Positions 34,470-46,996 of a stretch of DNA of 64,000 nt are shown here, piece by piece. This DNA is from Rhizophagus irregularis (Eukaryota; Glomeromycota; Glomeromycetes; Glomerales; Glomeraceae): contig NC_089440.1 in NCBI RefSeq assembly GCF_026210795.1, positions 2,976,001 to 3,040,000 of the forward strand, in the 5' to 3' direction. The notes below the pieces were generated by a model. The model had not been told where the DNA came from, made no database searches, and saw nothing but the letters and a program-made list of their open reading frames with translations. Each line of letters begins with the position of its first letter. Within the stretch, counting starts at the first letter, position 1. The position numbers and the translations under genes were made by a program.

Positions 34470-35496
34470 TTAAGAATTATTTGTATTTGATAAAGAAGGA
34501 CGGGGTAAAATATATCTATATTGTGGTTTAGTAAAAGTTGATTTATTATTTAATAAAAATTTATTATTAGATGTGTTATAAGGTGGATTGGAATATCTTA
34601 TATGCTCATTATTAGATGTACAGTAGATGATGGTGGTTGAGGTGGCGAAACATAATTTTCTTGACTAAAATTAATAAAATAAAGTTAATACAAAAAATAA
34701 CTTTTAACAACAGAATTTTCATAAATCTTACTCATTTATGAATTCACCGGAGTCAGCAGTAAAGTTAATTGTCAAAATTCCAGACAAAAAACATCTTGTA
34801 TTTTCTTTTAATTCTTTTTGTTTCCAATTAAATATTACTTTATATTGACCATCATTATTCTCAAATAATATATACCCTCGAGTTGAAGTATTAATATTTT
34901 CATGAAATATTATTTGATCATATTTAAATATTTTCTTTAATTGCTCCTCACCTACTGTTCCTTCCAAAATACATTGATATTTTCGCTGGCTTGGTATATA
35001 TTTGAAATTATCTTCATTTTCAAATAAAGACACAAATACATCCTCTGGAAACGCGTCAAGTGTTATATATTTTTTTCCAACTGAATGCCTGTTAAATCCA
35101 AGGCTATTTTTTAAACGAATTATTATTGCGTCTTGATAAAATCATTAGGCCAGTTCATAATTGTTTGATCGGCTTTTTTGGTCATGTTACACTAATCTCA
35201 TGATCAAAGTTCAATTTTGAGTTGGTTTGATTGATAAACATAAGGCAACCAATAGTTATGGCTTTGTTTATTTTTGTCAGTATTTTTATCTACTCGACTA
35301 AAACGACCTACGTTTTTGGTGGTTCACGTTGAACGGTCAGTTGATCATTCTACAGTTAAATTTATTGGTCTGAATTTTTAGTGCAACCGACCAAATATCC
35401 CGTTCAATCAATTATGAACTGGCCTATTGTTTCATTAGAAGGTTGATGAAGTATATGACGGTGTGGAATAAGTGTAAATGATCGGCAGTTGATCAT
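34470..35496 (-). pseudogene. gene of unknown function split by a MITE and a frameshift
   Basis: Reading from ATG at 35496 gives MINCRSFTLIPHRHILHQ, then the frame meets a 281-bp MITE (35146-35426). If the MITE is reduced to one TA, the frame continues through MILSRRNNNSF. A run of six A near 35115-35120 then shifts it; with one A fewer it joins the long frame KNSLGFNRHSVGKKYITL, then DAFPEDVFVSLFENED and on to GILTINFTADSGEFINE. A donor at 34732 leads to a final exon. Two acceptors five bases apart give different tails, one stopping at 34598 and one, Asn/Ser-rich, at 34470. No known domain recognised. Assembly error at the A-run is possible. Confidence 0.42.
35146..35426. mobile_element. 281-bp MITE inserted in the 34470-35496 gene, TA target
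   Basis: The left end TAGGCCAGTTCATAATTGTT and reversed right end TAGGCCAGTTCATAATTGAT agree over 18 bases, then again at TTGA(T/A)CGG and TTTGGTC. The TA at each edge fits a TA target duplication of Tc1/mariner-type elements. The interior has GATTGATAAACATAAGGCAA and other non-coding sequence. Confidence 0.65.
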
Positions 35497-35527
35497 TTTT
35501 ATAGGTGACATAACCGAAGTGAGCCCA

Positions 35528-35718
35528 GCAAAAAGCTCGGGCACGTGACCGTGAAAATATTCGTCACACCGGCCGAGTTTCACTGTTTATATATATCTGA
35601 GGGACTTAGTTTAAGTAAAAAATTATTCGTCACGCCATTACGCCATTATTCGTCACTGTTTATTTTCACGTGTTAGTGCATAACGCCGTAATGCGGGCCA
35701 AACCCGAGCTTTTTTTGA
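35528..35718. repeat. possible small inverted-repeat element with AAAAAGCTCGGG ends
   Basis: GCAAAAAGCTCGGGC at about 35528 faces CCCGAGCTTTTTTT at about 35703-35716. Between them TATTCGTCAC-like words occur three times and CACGTG twice (35543 and 35669). It lies just upstream of the borealin gene and could instead be promoter sequence. Confidence 0.32.
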
Positions 35719-35864
35719 TGGTGTAGCTGGGGGAGTTCGGCTTTATGTTATTGTGATGATTTAATACCGGAATTTTTTCAGGTAATCTTGCATGTATATA
35801 TAGTACACTAATAAAACACGGTCGAATGACGCGTTTATTAATTTTTTTCTTATTTAAAAAAGTT

Positions 35865-36961
35865 ATGTTTTCCGATAATGAAGAAATAGAAGGGTGGCAA
35901 GAATTAGGCATAGATTTTGAAAATTCAAGTATAACCGTGGAGGAAAGACAAATGCTAATTAACAATTTAAAGAGAGAAAGTTTGTACCAATAACATTATT
36001 CTTTAAATATTAATAATTAATTTAAATTCATATTTTTATTTACCGTCACTTTTTTTCATAGCGAAAGCGCGTATTCAAAAACTCAGACAGCAGGCTGAAA
36101 AACTTGCTAAAGAAATTATGGCTAGTTGTGAACAAGAGATTAATAGTATTCCAATAGAAATTAGGCGATTGCCTTTAGATGAGTTTATAAATTTATACCA
36201 TGCCGACCCAGCAGAATACTTTAGGAAACAGAAAACAGCACATAATGCGCAGATAACACCCGTCATAAAATCGACCAGTAAACGGTAATTAAATGTTGAT
36301 TTTTTTTTTTTGTTTTAAAGAAAAGGTAAATTATAAATGTTTTCTTATTGATAAATATTTATAGAACATTGAATTCGCGTTATCTGATTAAGAAAACTGG
36401 TGAACAATCTGAGAGCGGAGGCCTGTTAAAGAAACGAACAGGTGAAAGAAGTTGATATTCTAATAGCAGCTCTTGAAGTAATCTTAAATACATATTTATC
36501 TATAAAATAGAACGTGATATTATCCGGCCAATTGTATCGAAGAAAGAATTAATCGAGAATAAAATTGTAAAGAGTAAAAACTCATATGGTAAGAATACAG
36601 TTTTTAATCCAATTCGCTGATATAATAACATAATTTAACAGGCGTCCTTGAAACAGATAATGAAGTTTCACGCTTACGATATCCAGAACCTGGCGAGCGT
36701 ATTATCTCATTGCGGGGAACTCCTATTTTTAATCCGTTTCCAATATCAAAGAATGAAAGTAAAGATAATCCGTTTATTATGGGAGGCGGAGGATTGTGTA
36801 AAACCACAAAATCTTTGGTGATTCCTTTAGAAGATGGTAAGATTATAGAATCACCGTCACAAATTCAAGAGATGACGACTGAAAAGAAGAAAGAAGTTAA
36901 AAACAAGATTAAGTTATATCGAAAGGAGTTGAACAAATTTTCTTCTATACTTGATAAATGA
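35865..36961 (+). CDS. borealin (Nbl1/CDCA8 family), chromosomal passenger complex, 270 aa, five exons
   Basis: Exons are 35865-35979, 36062-36284, 36365-36441, 36511-36588 and 36642-36961. The N-terminal borealin/Nbl1 helix region is seen as ERQMLINNLKRE, then IQKLRQQAEKLAKEIMASCE, then INSIPIEIRRLPLDEFINLY. This is the region that packs against survivin and INCENP to target Aurora B to centromeres. The middle is basic. The C-terminus includes EPGERIISLRGTPIFNPF, like the C-terminal domain of longer borealins, followed by a charged helix. Budding-yeast Nbl1 is much shorter and lacks this tail; this protein resembles the animal layout. The start was chosen as the ATG just upstream of the acidic SDNEEIEGW stretch. 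Confidence 0.84.
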
Positions 36962-37802
36962 TGAAAATTTGTATTACACATTTAATAACTTTCATTTGTA
37001 CATAAAGAGGATTCATAAACAGATAAAATGTTCCAATTATGTGATTAAATACGACAGTGACTTGATTTTAGCAATCACGAGGCATATAGACAATCAACGT
37101 CTTTTTATTCATAACATTTATAACGGATTTTGGGTATTTAAGATGGTTTCGACAATTTATTTCTCCACGTCAAAATTTGAATTAGAACAATAAATCGCGT
37201 TACTTGGATAATTAACTCTACTTAATTTAAAATTTCCTATATCATCTTTAACACCCGACCACGAACGGAAAAATTCCAGGCTACTAACTTCTCAAAAATT
37301 TCGATCTTTGATCTTTTAAATAAATTAACCCATTTTAAAAGTTTTATAAAAAAAATTTTTTTAAAAAATATGTACTATGATATGTGAAACAATATAAAGT
37401 TAACTAAATTGAAAATACAAAAAAAGTTTTTCTTACAAGACATAACTGTATATATTAAGGAGAAAATAAAATAAATGAATAAACAAGGAATCCATCAAAT
37501 TATTTTAACGAACCTGTTATTAAGTGTCAAAAAATGTCAAAAAGAGAAATAAAACAGTAATATATAGAAAATACAAAATATTGTTGAATGTGTGAAAAAG
37601 TGCTAATAGTCCTTCGGTTATATGAAAAGAAAGAAATGGAATTGCTACTAAATTTCATAATTCCTATTTCTTTGATGAAAATGGTGAAATGCAACAGTAC
37701 ACAAATTTTGTCATTTACATTAAAATGAACAATATTAATCAAAATATCTCATAATCAAATCATAAGACAAATCAATATTTGTAATATGATATCAAACAAC
37801 TG
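36962..37802. other. spacer between convergent borealin and striatin genes
   Basis: An 80-codon open run overlaps the borealin stop in another frame (to about 37193) and another lies on the minus strand at 37527-37742. Neither has recognisable features. The region most likely holds the two 3' UTRs. Confidence 0.35.
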
Positions 37803-40800
37803 TTAGCAATAAATCTTCACTACTGAATCAGCTCCACCACTTGCTATCCAAGGTAAAGAAGGATGATATTGAACAGATAACACTCCTTCGTCTGATTTAC
37901 GTCGATGTGATACAAATTCTTGAATGCATTGTCGAGTCGACATGATGTCCCACAGACGGATAGAACTATCATGTCCTGTTAAAGAATACAGGAATGAATA
38001 CTTATAAATATTTAATATAAATAATTCCAATATTTATCTAATCTCACCTCCTGACAACAAAATCATTCCCGACGGATCGATATCAAGTGATGTAATTGAA
38101 TCCAAATGTGCAAGCATCGAAAAAGTACATTTACCTAAAAAAGAATCAAAAAAAGTGAGTTCTGAACAATAAACAAAACAGTTTATAAATTGTCAATAAT
38201 AATTACCGCTATTAATGTCAAAAAACCTAATATACTTATCCTCATGTGCTGAGAATATTAAAGACATCGTAGGGTGAACGATTATACGATTGATCTGTGT
38301 TGCAGGCGTATTATCGTACGTCGAATCACTCTCAAAAGTTAAAACGCTTTGCTCACTTTCAATGTCAAATAATTTTATGATTGAATTTTGGTACGATACT
38401 GCAATTTTCTTTAAATCACTGTGTACAAAATCTATCGATGTTGGTATAGGGGGACGATCTATAAAGCAATTAACATGATTAACATAATAATATTTAAATT
38501 AAGAAATTCAGTTGAAAATTTCTTTTGAAAAAAATTCGAAACATACCTTCCCCATTAACAGATCCTTCATTATTAATACCATAATAACCCCAAGAGCATT
38601 TCAAAGGTGATCCTCCAGCCTCTGTATCCCAAATTTTGACTTTGCCGTCAGCAGATGCAGATGCTAGTAATTGAGTATTTTGATTACGCATAGGGAACAA
38701 TCTTAAATCCCAAATAGCATCCGTATGACCAATGTAGGTAGTTAGATTCAGCGAAGGGTCTGAACAATATAATAATTAATTCTTCCGAAAATATTGATAA
38801 AGATGTTCGAATGAAAAAAAATTATTCCGAGAATAATATTTACCGACAGGTCCATAAGTATCGCGTTTAGACGAAGGTAAATTCCATACACGAATTGTGG
38901 CATCCATACTAGCCGAATAACATCTTTTTTGCTCCGAGGCCATTACAACAGAATTAACTGCTGCCGTATGTCCTCGATAAGTAATACATGGTTCAATATC
39001 AGGAATGGATGTCGGTCTTAGTTTTTATAAAGTTTTTTGTTAATTTAATTTTCTTTTTATTGACAAATATCAAAAATTATATTAATATCGTACTTGTGAG
39101 ATAGTGGGCCTTTCAAGTCCCATAATTTTACAGTACCATCTTCAGAACCAGATAAAAACATAAGTTCTGTTTGATGCCATGAGAGAGATCTAACGGTGTC
39201 AAGGTGACTATGTACAAAAAAGGACTTTAGTAAATATTTAACTATGAAGTTAAGCAGTTTTATATTAAGATATTTCACCTTCTCAAAGTAAATCTCTGTC
39301 TCCACATTTTACGATCTGTATCATTTTCCTGTGTTTTATCGGTCTGTTATATATCACGTGACAGTAAATATGTGTTTTTATTAAAGAAAAACTTTTTTCC
39401 AAATACCTCAGATTTTTGAATATTTTCTTCTTCTTCAACATTAAAACTAAGTTCATCTAGCTGTGGATCGGAATTATTAATTTCTAAAACAAAAATTCGA
39501 AAGTTAAAACCAAAGTTATAATATTTAAAATTTAAAATTTAATAAATTGAAAACAAACCCAAAATTTCTGAACTTTTTCGTTTATTTGCGTTTTTCATCA
39601 ATTTTGTCACGTTTACATCCGATAGGCCAAACTTTTTCTGTACATCTTTAGTCTATTTCCATAATAAAATTTATATCATTAATATGGTGTGCATTATAAT
39701 TTTTGAAAATAAAACATACCAATTGTTGTTCTTCTTCTTTTGTTTCATCTGGACTCTTCAATTTATTTTTATTTTTAACTTGATTATGAGTCTTCCATTC
39801 TCTTTCATTTTTTGTTTTATTTTGTGTATTATAATTATCATTATTTGATAAAAATTCACTTTCTTTTTCACAATTAGTAGTGGCCGATTCAACAACGCAA
39901 TTATTTAATGATTGAATATCCGAAGACATATTAGCTATCGGATTTCCTTCAAATTCTGGCGAGATTGGAGACGATTGTTCGCCATTGGAAAGTTTATCGC
40001 CGTTTTTAAATGATTCACTTCCTGAATGAGGGAAGAAGGATCCACCTTCTTGTTCTGTAGACGTAGAATCTGAATGTTCATTTATTGAACAATCTAATGG
40101 CGGACTTGAAGAATTAGTTGGTAATATTGGTGAAACCATGGCGGGTGATGTAGGTGCTGGTCTGGAAGGTCTAATGGAAAAATTGCCGGGTCTTTTGGTC
40201 ATTCTATTATATGCATTTGTATTTCCTCCAACAAATATTGCACTATTTCTATGTAGTTTTCGTGTCGCATTATTACTTCCATCCAAACCATTTGGAATTG
40301 GAATTCCATCCAAACCTGTTGGATAGGTTGTAACTCGATTACTAGCGGACGAAGTATTAGTCACAACGTTTGTAAGGTAATCGATTTCTTGTAAACATCT
40401 GTAATGTGAATATTAATTAATTCTTGTTAAAATTATTCGTAATAATGATAATATTTATAAGATAATGAAAAAAATATGATTTGCTGCGTACGCTTTAAGA
40501 ATCTCCCGACTTTTTGTGCGATATTTAGGATCTCTATTTGATGCTAAATTTTTGTATTGAGAAGACACTGTATTCAAAGTTGATGACATACTTTTAAGGG
40601 ATTGTGTATTAGACGATTCAGCTAATGGCCAAAGAAAATAAGTAACAAAATAAAGTAAATTGATTCGATTTAATTTGCGCCTGAAAAAAATAAGGTTTAA
40701 AAGGAACAAATAAGAAAACTTACGAAAATTTTCAAATTCGCAACTTACGTCCTTCTTCATTTGCAGGTGTTGATACATTGGATGATTCTTTCGTTGGAAA

Positions 40801-41345
40801 TTGTGTTGGGGGTACATTGGCCAAATATCTACTCCTATATTTAAAATAATAATAATAAATAAATTTTGAAAAAAAAATATATATATATATTTAACAAAAT
40901 AAAGGAAATGAAATTGACACAATACCTTTCTTGTATCAAAGCAAATTCTAGCATTTTCACACGTCTCATTAGATCTGTTTTCATGTTCTCAATCCCTCGA
41001 CGCTCGCCTTCCAATAATGCGATACGAGCCTAGAGCATGTAACAAAATATTAAATGAATTTTTTTCATATATTAACTGATAACTTTATCGAATTCCGAAT
41101 TTAAACTTTTAGAACGTAACATAAATAATTTTTGGCATAATATTTGAAGTAATATATTAAATTTCTTTCTGAGCTTATTAAAGGCTTACCTTCATTTCCG
41201 CGCGTTCAATCTCCCATTCATTCCTATCTCGCTCATAACGCCTCCATTCCGATTGAAGAAAATGCAGTACCCCCGGTAAGGTATACTCTGGAGTTTGAGA
41301 TTGTTGTTGTACTTGTTGTTGCGGCTGACCGAAAGTTTGTGCCAT
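37803..41345 (-). CDS. striatin (Far8/PRO11-type) scaffold of the STRIPAK phosphatase-kinase complex
   Basis: Many exons, read from [12 protein letters not shown] at 41345 to VVKIYC at 37803. The N-terminal segment [20 protein letters not shown] and the following long coiled coil ([20 protein letters not shown], then [16 protein letters not shown]) form the caveolin/calmodulin-binding and PP2A-binding part of striatins. A Ser/Asn-rich linker of about 300 residues follows. The [20 protein letters not shown] junction opens the C-terminal WD40 propeller, with repeats such as [47 protein letters not shown] and [15 protein letters not shown]. Striatin bridges PP2A and GCK kinases and controls hyphal fusion, septation and cell polarity. 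A donor just after NEEG at about 40747 and acceptor CCATTAG at about 40623 give the best join. Confidence 0.9.
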
Positions 41346-41790
41346 TGTAAATTTAAATTAATAAATAAATCGTTAATAGTTTTTGTTCGTGATGCAAAAT
41401 TAAAAATTGTTCGAGAAATATTGAGAAAATATTAGCATCACTTTAACGAAAAGGGATAAAATGAAGGACTTTTTAGATCCCAACAAACACAGGTGCTAAC
41501 GATGTTTGTTCTTTTGAATCAGGGAATTTTCTAATCGCAAAAGTTTGTTTACAAGCTTAAAGTTTAATATCTTACTTTTTAATGATAAACTCGGTTGCAC
41601 GACACTTACAATTTTAGGATTATAAGTTATGGAACGTCATAGCCTCATCAGTTCAATACTAAACCCTAATTTATATTATTTTATTATAAAACGTACTGGT
41701 AATCATATGAAAACTACGCTTTTCTTTTCAAGCACAGTTTTATTTACGCTTATTCTTATTTCCCTTCGAAATCAAATCTGAAAATAAATT
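41346..41790. promoter_or_regulatory. divergent promoter region of striatin and PHO88
   Basis: 445 bp lie between start codons. Nothing beyond AT-rich tracts and short pyrimidine runs is visible. Confidence 0.35.
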
Positions 41791-42541
41791 ATGAATCCTC
41801 AGGTATAATTGTAATTTTTCAGATTTACCTAACACAATTGAATAGTAAAGAGTATTTATAAATATTTTTTGTCTTTGTTTTTTTTTATCGTCGCTCGTTT
41901 ATGTACAGGTATCAAATTTGTTACTAGTCCTTGGAATAGTTCAAGTGGCTCGCAGATTAGATTTAGATAATCCGGAAGTATTAATATACGTTCGTATTGG
42001 TTATCTTGTTTCTCAAACTATCATACTATCGGCCTGTTATTTTGCAGCAATTAAGATAAAGGGAAAGAATGGCAAGTTTTTTTTTTATTTATAATGATTT
42101 TCATGTTTGATCTCACATTTTAACTTATATACTTATCGTTTATTAGATCTAACCGCTCTCAAATATGTTGAACCAGCAAAACCGTTTACTAATGAGCAAC
42201 CAAAGCTTGTAGAAACAAGTAACAGAGACTATGATCTTTCAAAAGTTCAAGAATTACTTAAACAAACCTTGATAGGAGTTGTCATTATGTTGGTTTTGCA
42301 TTTTTATTGGAATTTTACACAACCTTTGTTTATTCAAAGTATTATTCCATTAAAGAATTTGTATTATAATAAAATCGTACAAATTCATTTGCTTGGTAAA
42401 CCAGCTGAGGGCGATTTGAAAAGACCATTCAAGGAAGCTTCTCCTTTTGGTCAATTATCTGATTCTCAGCAACCACAAACTGATAAGGCAGCTATTAAGA
42501 AAGCTGCTAAAGCTTCAAAATCTGGTGAAAAAGATGATTAA
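41791..42541 (+). CDS. PHO88: Pho88/Snd3 ER membrane protein, 189 aa, three exons with one GC-AG intron
   Basis: Exons are 41791-41802, 41909-42071 and 42147-42541. MNPQVSNLLLVLGIVQVARR is the family N-terminus, followed by LDNPEVLIYVRIGYLVSQ and a first membrane helix. Then come LTALKYVEP, DYDLSKVQELLKQTLIGV and a second helix with HFYWNFTQPL, and a Lys/Ala-rich cytosolic tail ending GEKDD. Pho88, also called Snd3, sits in the ER membrane and takes part in SRP-independent targeting; phosphate uptake defects in yeast gave its name. Only a GC donor (ATG then GCAAGT at 42072) keeps intron 2 in frame. The gene faces BRAP2 tail to tail. Confidence 0.91.
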
Positions 42542-42856
42542 TTTTAATAAAGGGAGGGGGCTTATCTGTAACGTTCAGATATCTCTTGTAGAAAAAAAAA
42601 ATGCAATAATTTTTATAGTTCTTCTTAATTTATTATTAGATTATGTTTGTCAAAAATTATTATTATAGAAACCATATATTATAATCGAGATTATTGACAT
42701 TCTTATATTTTAATTATTGCACTTTACAAATAATAATATTTTTTTTTTTAATAATAAAACAAAAATGCCCAAACTTGGGCTAATATTAATGAACCAATCG
42801 ATTTTTGTCGATTTTTATCGATTTTTATTAATAAATAAATAATAATGAAATTTTTC

Positions 42857-45599
42857 TCATTTTTTCCCCCTTTTCTTTTTGCCACTTCCTGTATTACTGC
42901 TTCCTGATACGATTACATCACCACCAGCTATTTCAGGATTTTCTTGCGCTTGAAAAAAGAACATCAAATCTCTTATTTGTTCTTCGAGATCTTTGATTTT
43001 AGAATCTCTATTATCAAGTTGTGTTTGTATGTATACTTGTTTTGTTAATAGAGATTTGGTCATCTAACAAATAGTAAATTTATTATTTTGATATTTTATA
43101 TAATAAATATAGTACCATAAACAAAAAAATCGTTATCTTACCTCTTTTTCATCTCTCAATTCCCTTTCTAGTTTTTCGGATTTTTCAGTAAATTTCTCAA
43201 CTTTCTTTTCAACAGATTTTTTCTCTTTAATTAGTGATGGAATTTTATCCTTTTCCAATATTTCCTTTTCTCTTCGAATTTCATCTTTATCTCGTTTCAA
43301 AGTAGAAACTTCATCTGCTAATTGTTGATATTGGTTGGTCAATTTTGATAATTGCAATGTTACAGAATCAAGTTTCTCTTCATAATACGTTCGTTGTGAC
43401 GAAAGTTGTGTCGATAAAAGATAACTATATTCTAATCCAATGGCGTCAAGTTTATCCTAAAAGAAAATAATAATATGTTAATTTAAAAATCATTTTGTAA
43501 AAAGAATGAAATTGTATTGATATTTACCTGATTAACCTGATCATTTCGCGGTTGTTGCAATTGAGGTTGTGTATCTGGGCTAGGTAACTCCACTAACTTA
43601 CCATCTGTTTTATTCTGTATTAAACGATGGACATAACTAAAATAAAATAAAATATTAAGTTATTACGAATGAAAAGGATGAACTAATTTTTAAATTTATC
43701 ATTTCTTACCCATCACCAGCATAATCCCACACCCTTTGAGTTTCTAATTCTAAGGCATATAGATGAAAGGTCTCTTTATAATGATGATAAGCATGAGCTT
43801 CTTGATACCGCCCACATCCGATATTACCACAAACTAAACATATCCACAAATTTTCTGTTGCTCTGCATACGCCGCATTCATTTTGCTCCAATGACGTATC
43901 GTAATAGTTACGTTTTTGACTATATCGACAAACAGGACAACTTTGAAAAAAAACTATAATTTAGCTTGTTTTACAATGAAAAGATTAATAAATTAAAATT
44001 TAATCAGAATTTTATATAATATTTACCTACTATCTCCCCATTTGCTCAAACAATCACAGTGAAATGTGTGTTGACACAAAATTGTGAGCAATCCTGTAAC
44101 GGAAGCATCCATTCTTTCAAGACAAACAGGACACGTTGGAAGTTCATGTAGCGGTGAAGTAGTTTGCTGAATTTTGACACCTTGCGTAGACGATATGGAA
44201 TCAACTTCGCTTGATGGTAGAAAAGGATCATGTAAAAAAGGAAATGCATATGGAGGAGTGGATATTGATTTGAATTCTATAGATTTTATGTAAACAACGT
44301 GACATATCTCGGGCTAAGTAAATAAAAATAAAATAAAATAAATTTATTCGAAATTAAAAGAAAAAAGAATTCATATAAAGATGCTCTAATAAAAAAGAAA
44401 ACCCACCTCCATGGAACTAAACGGACGACCATTAAATTGCTTATAAAAATCTCTAGCTGCCCGCGCATGACGAAACTTCATTAGAACTATAAACTTGTTT
44501 GGAGCCGAATCTCTAATAATAATAAAAATTCCGTAAATAAGATATAAGACAACTCTACTTTTGATTGCGATAAATTATATTACACGCCGTACCTTATAAA
44601 TCTAAGGTGGCTCACATATTTTCTTACTGGAGCAACAAAACCTAGAAAATCCGGAGCTGTTGTATATGATGGTACAGCCAATACAGCCAATATTGTCTCA
44701 TTGATTCCAACAAGACCAGGAATATTATCATGCTTTTCATCCCTAACTGTCTTCCATGAATTACTTTCTTGTTGTTTAGAACTCTTTAAATCATCATTAT
44801 CAAGATTACTTATATTATTAATTTCGCGATCCTCATTAGAAGAAGGTATTTCTTTTGGATCACGATATAAATGTAATATACCATAACTTAAATTTGTTTT
44901 TCCAGACCTTAATGGAACAAATTTACCAGCTGGAGGATTTACCGCCTTAGATTTAGACTTCTTTGTAGACGAAGATTGTATATCCTCTGAAATCGGTGTC
45001 GTAAGATATGATTCTGAAGGCGAATTTGTCTCATTATCATTTCCATTTTGACTATTATTGATTACATTTGCATATGTTTCGTCAGTTTGATTTTGTTGCT
45101 CTCCACTCATATTAGCTTCGATATTATCAAACCACTCAATTTCAATATTACCAAACCGGAAATCGTGGGTTTTGTCCAAAGGTAAAGTAGAATCTTCCGT
45201 AGGTTGAAAAGACGAAGTGGAAGCGAAAGATTTTCTTCTGCTAATAATTTTATTAGAAGACGATGCAGGAACACTCGATACAGGAGTAGGTGGAATCAAA
45301 GGTATTTCACTAAGTGAAAAATTTTTTGATTGATCTACAGACTTTGATCTAGCTTTAGATTTTGTTTTCGATTTATTAAAGTTATTATCTCTTTGTAAAA
45401 ATAAGTTGTTTTTATCGGAAGTTGATTGGTGTGAAGGTAATTCTTGGAAAATATCTTCAGGAACGAAATATAAACGAGAAGAATTATTATTTTCTGAAGT
45501 TTCTTTTCTACTTGTTAAAGAAATTGAATCGTATAATTTTAAAGTCTGATCGTTCGTTGAAGGAACATACAACTCAAATTTTAAGTGATAAAAGTACAT
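42857..45599 (-). CDS. BRAP: BRAP2/IMP-type RING and UBP zinc-finger E3 ligase (Etp1-like)
   Basis: Multi-exon gene from [14 protein letters not shown] at 45599 to SGKKKRGKK at 42857. An N-terminal Ser-rich region of about 250 residues precedes the BRAP2 RNA-recognition-like domain ([57 protein letters not shown]). A RING finger follows, [11 protein letters not shown] to [20 protein letters not shown], then a UBP zinc finger, [20 protein letters not shown] to [13 protein letters not shown], and a long coiled coil. This is the exact domain order of human BRAP and yeast Etp1. BRAP binds ubiquitin and nuclear-localisation signals and tunes Ras/MAPK signalling; Etp1 acts in ethanol tolerance. An in-frame ATG at 45683 would add a hydrophobic stretch and is less likely. 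Confidence 0.9.
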
Positions 45600-46996
45600 G
45601 ATCCAAATAAAAAAAGCAGGGTGGCGGAAAAACCAAATGAGAATGATGACGATTAATAAAATTTCGTGTTTAGCATCTTTCACAGGGTGCGCAGCAAATC
45701 CATCTCCGGCACGTGATATTTTGTGATCTCGATTGATCTTTAGAAAGGAATTTGTTTTGCAATTTTATTAATAAAAACGCCTATGATTTTTCACGATCTA
45801 AGTTTTGAATGACTCCTTGCGTAACATTATTGGTAAAAAGAGAATAATAAAGTTTTCCAACTTTTCTTGGATGTCTTTCTAAAAGTGAGTCTGTGAGTGG
45901 GATGGTGTGGGTGAAATAAATGGAAGTATGATTTTTTAAAATGATCGATCAATTTACAAAATCAATTAAGAAATCGATTACATGTAATCAACTAAAGTAA
46001 TCGATTTGTTATGACTTTTTGTTAAAGATAATATGTTCTCTTCTCGCGTGAACCACATGTCTTCGAGCAATATTTTGTCTGAATGGGTTTTTTATATCGC
46101 GGGACAAATCCTTGTAAAGTCTAAGGGTTATGTCACTCTTATTTAAACAAAATAAGTTCATCTCTACATGCTTTAAAGCTTTATCAAGAAACATCACTAT
46201 TTTAATTTGACCTTGGCAATTATTAACAAGACAGCCACTCGTCTTACTAAATAATAGAATTTTTAAATGATACAGTCAAAAAAAAAAAAAAATGATAAAA
46301 TGCAACTATGATCATATAAAACTTCGATTGGTTTTTTTTAATGGACTGGATGCAAAGATAAAACGATTCATGAGGTTAAGCCGTTAAGAATGTCTGATAA
46401 GGCAACAGGTAAACGCATATCCATTATTAAGGAAAAATCAGGAGTTTGTGGCTGAAGGAGAGAAAAAATTTCATGGACCATTCAACAATATGAAATAGGG
46501 ACATCATTATCATTCTTTAATATTGACTAAAAATAGTTTATTACTGAATATTTGAAACCGAATAATGATGAGCATAATTTTTCTTGGCCTTGTGCATCTT
46601 CAGAGTATCCTTGGCTTCTTAGTGATCAAAATCAATGTAGAATCTGAAAGATGATAAAATAGTGCATACGTCTTTCTAAGGTATCTTCAAAGTTCAAACT
46701 CTCCTAGTTAAGACATGCCTATAGCATTTAAAGAGAGTATGTCATAATAGTAAGATATTATTTTAAAATTTTTTCAACTATATTGGTAAAATTGGTAATC
46801 GAATGGATTGTTGAACGATTTCTGATATTTTCTAATAAATTTAGACTCAATCTTCCTTGTAAGAATAGTGTGACCGCCGGTAACACCAAAAATAAGGTTA
46901 TTTTACTCCAACTACTTCATTTTATATATTGTCAAAAAAAATATTTATTATATTGCTATGCAAAGTCCAATAATAAAAAAAATATAATTGAAAAGA
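45600..46996. other. intergenic region upstream of BRAP2
   Basis: CACGTG occurs at 45710-45715, 111 bp upstream of the BRAP2 start. The rest (45.8-47.0 kb) holds only short open runs (46009-46197 minus; 46783-47058 plus) without features. I see no repeats or RNA genes. Confidence 0.35.

Noticed and set aside
36951-37193. 80-codon frame overlapping the borealin stop
   Set aside because: Out of frame with borealin, no splice context, composition of AT-rich non-coding DNA; probably 3' UTR.
40455-40922. 155-codon minus frame in striatin
   Set aside because: It runs through introns and reads the exon in the wrong frame; the correct frame gives [13 protein letters not shown].
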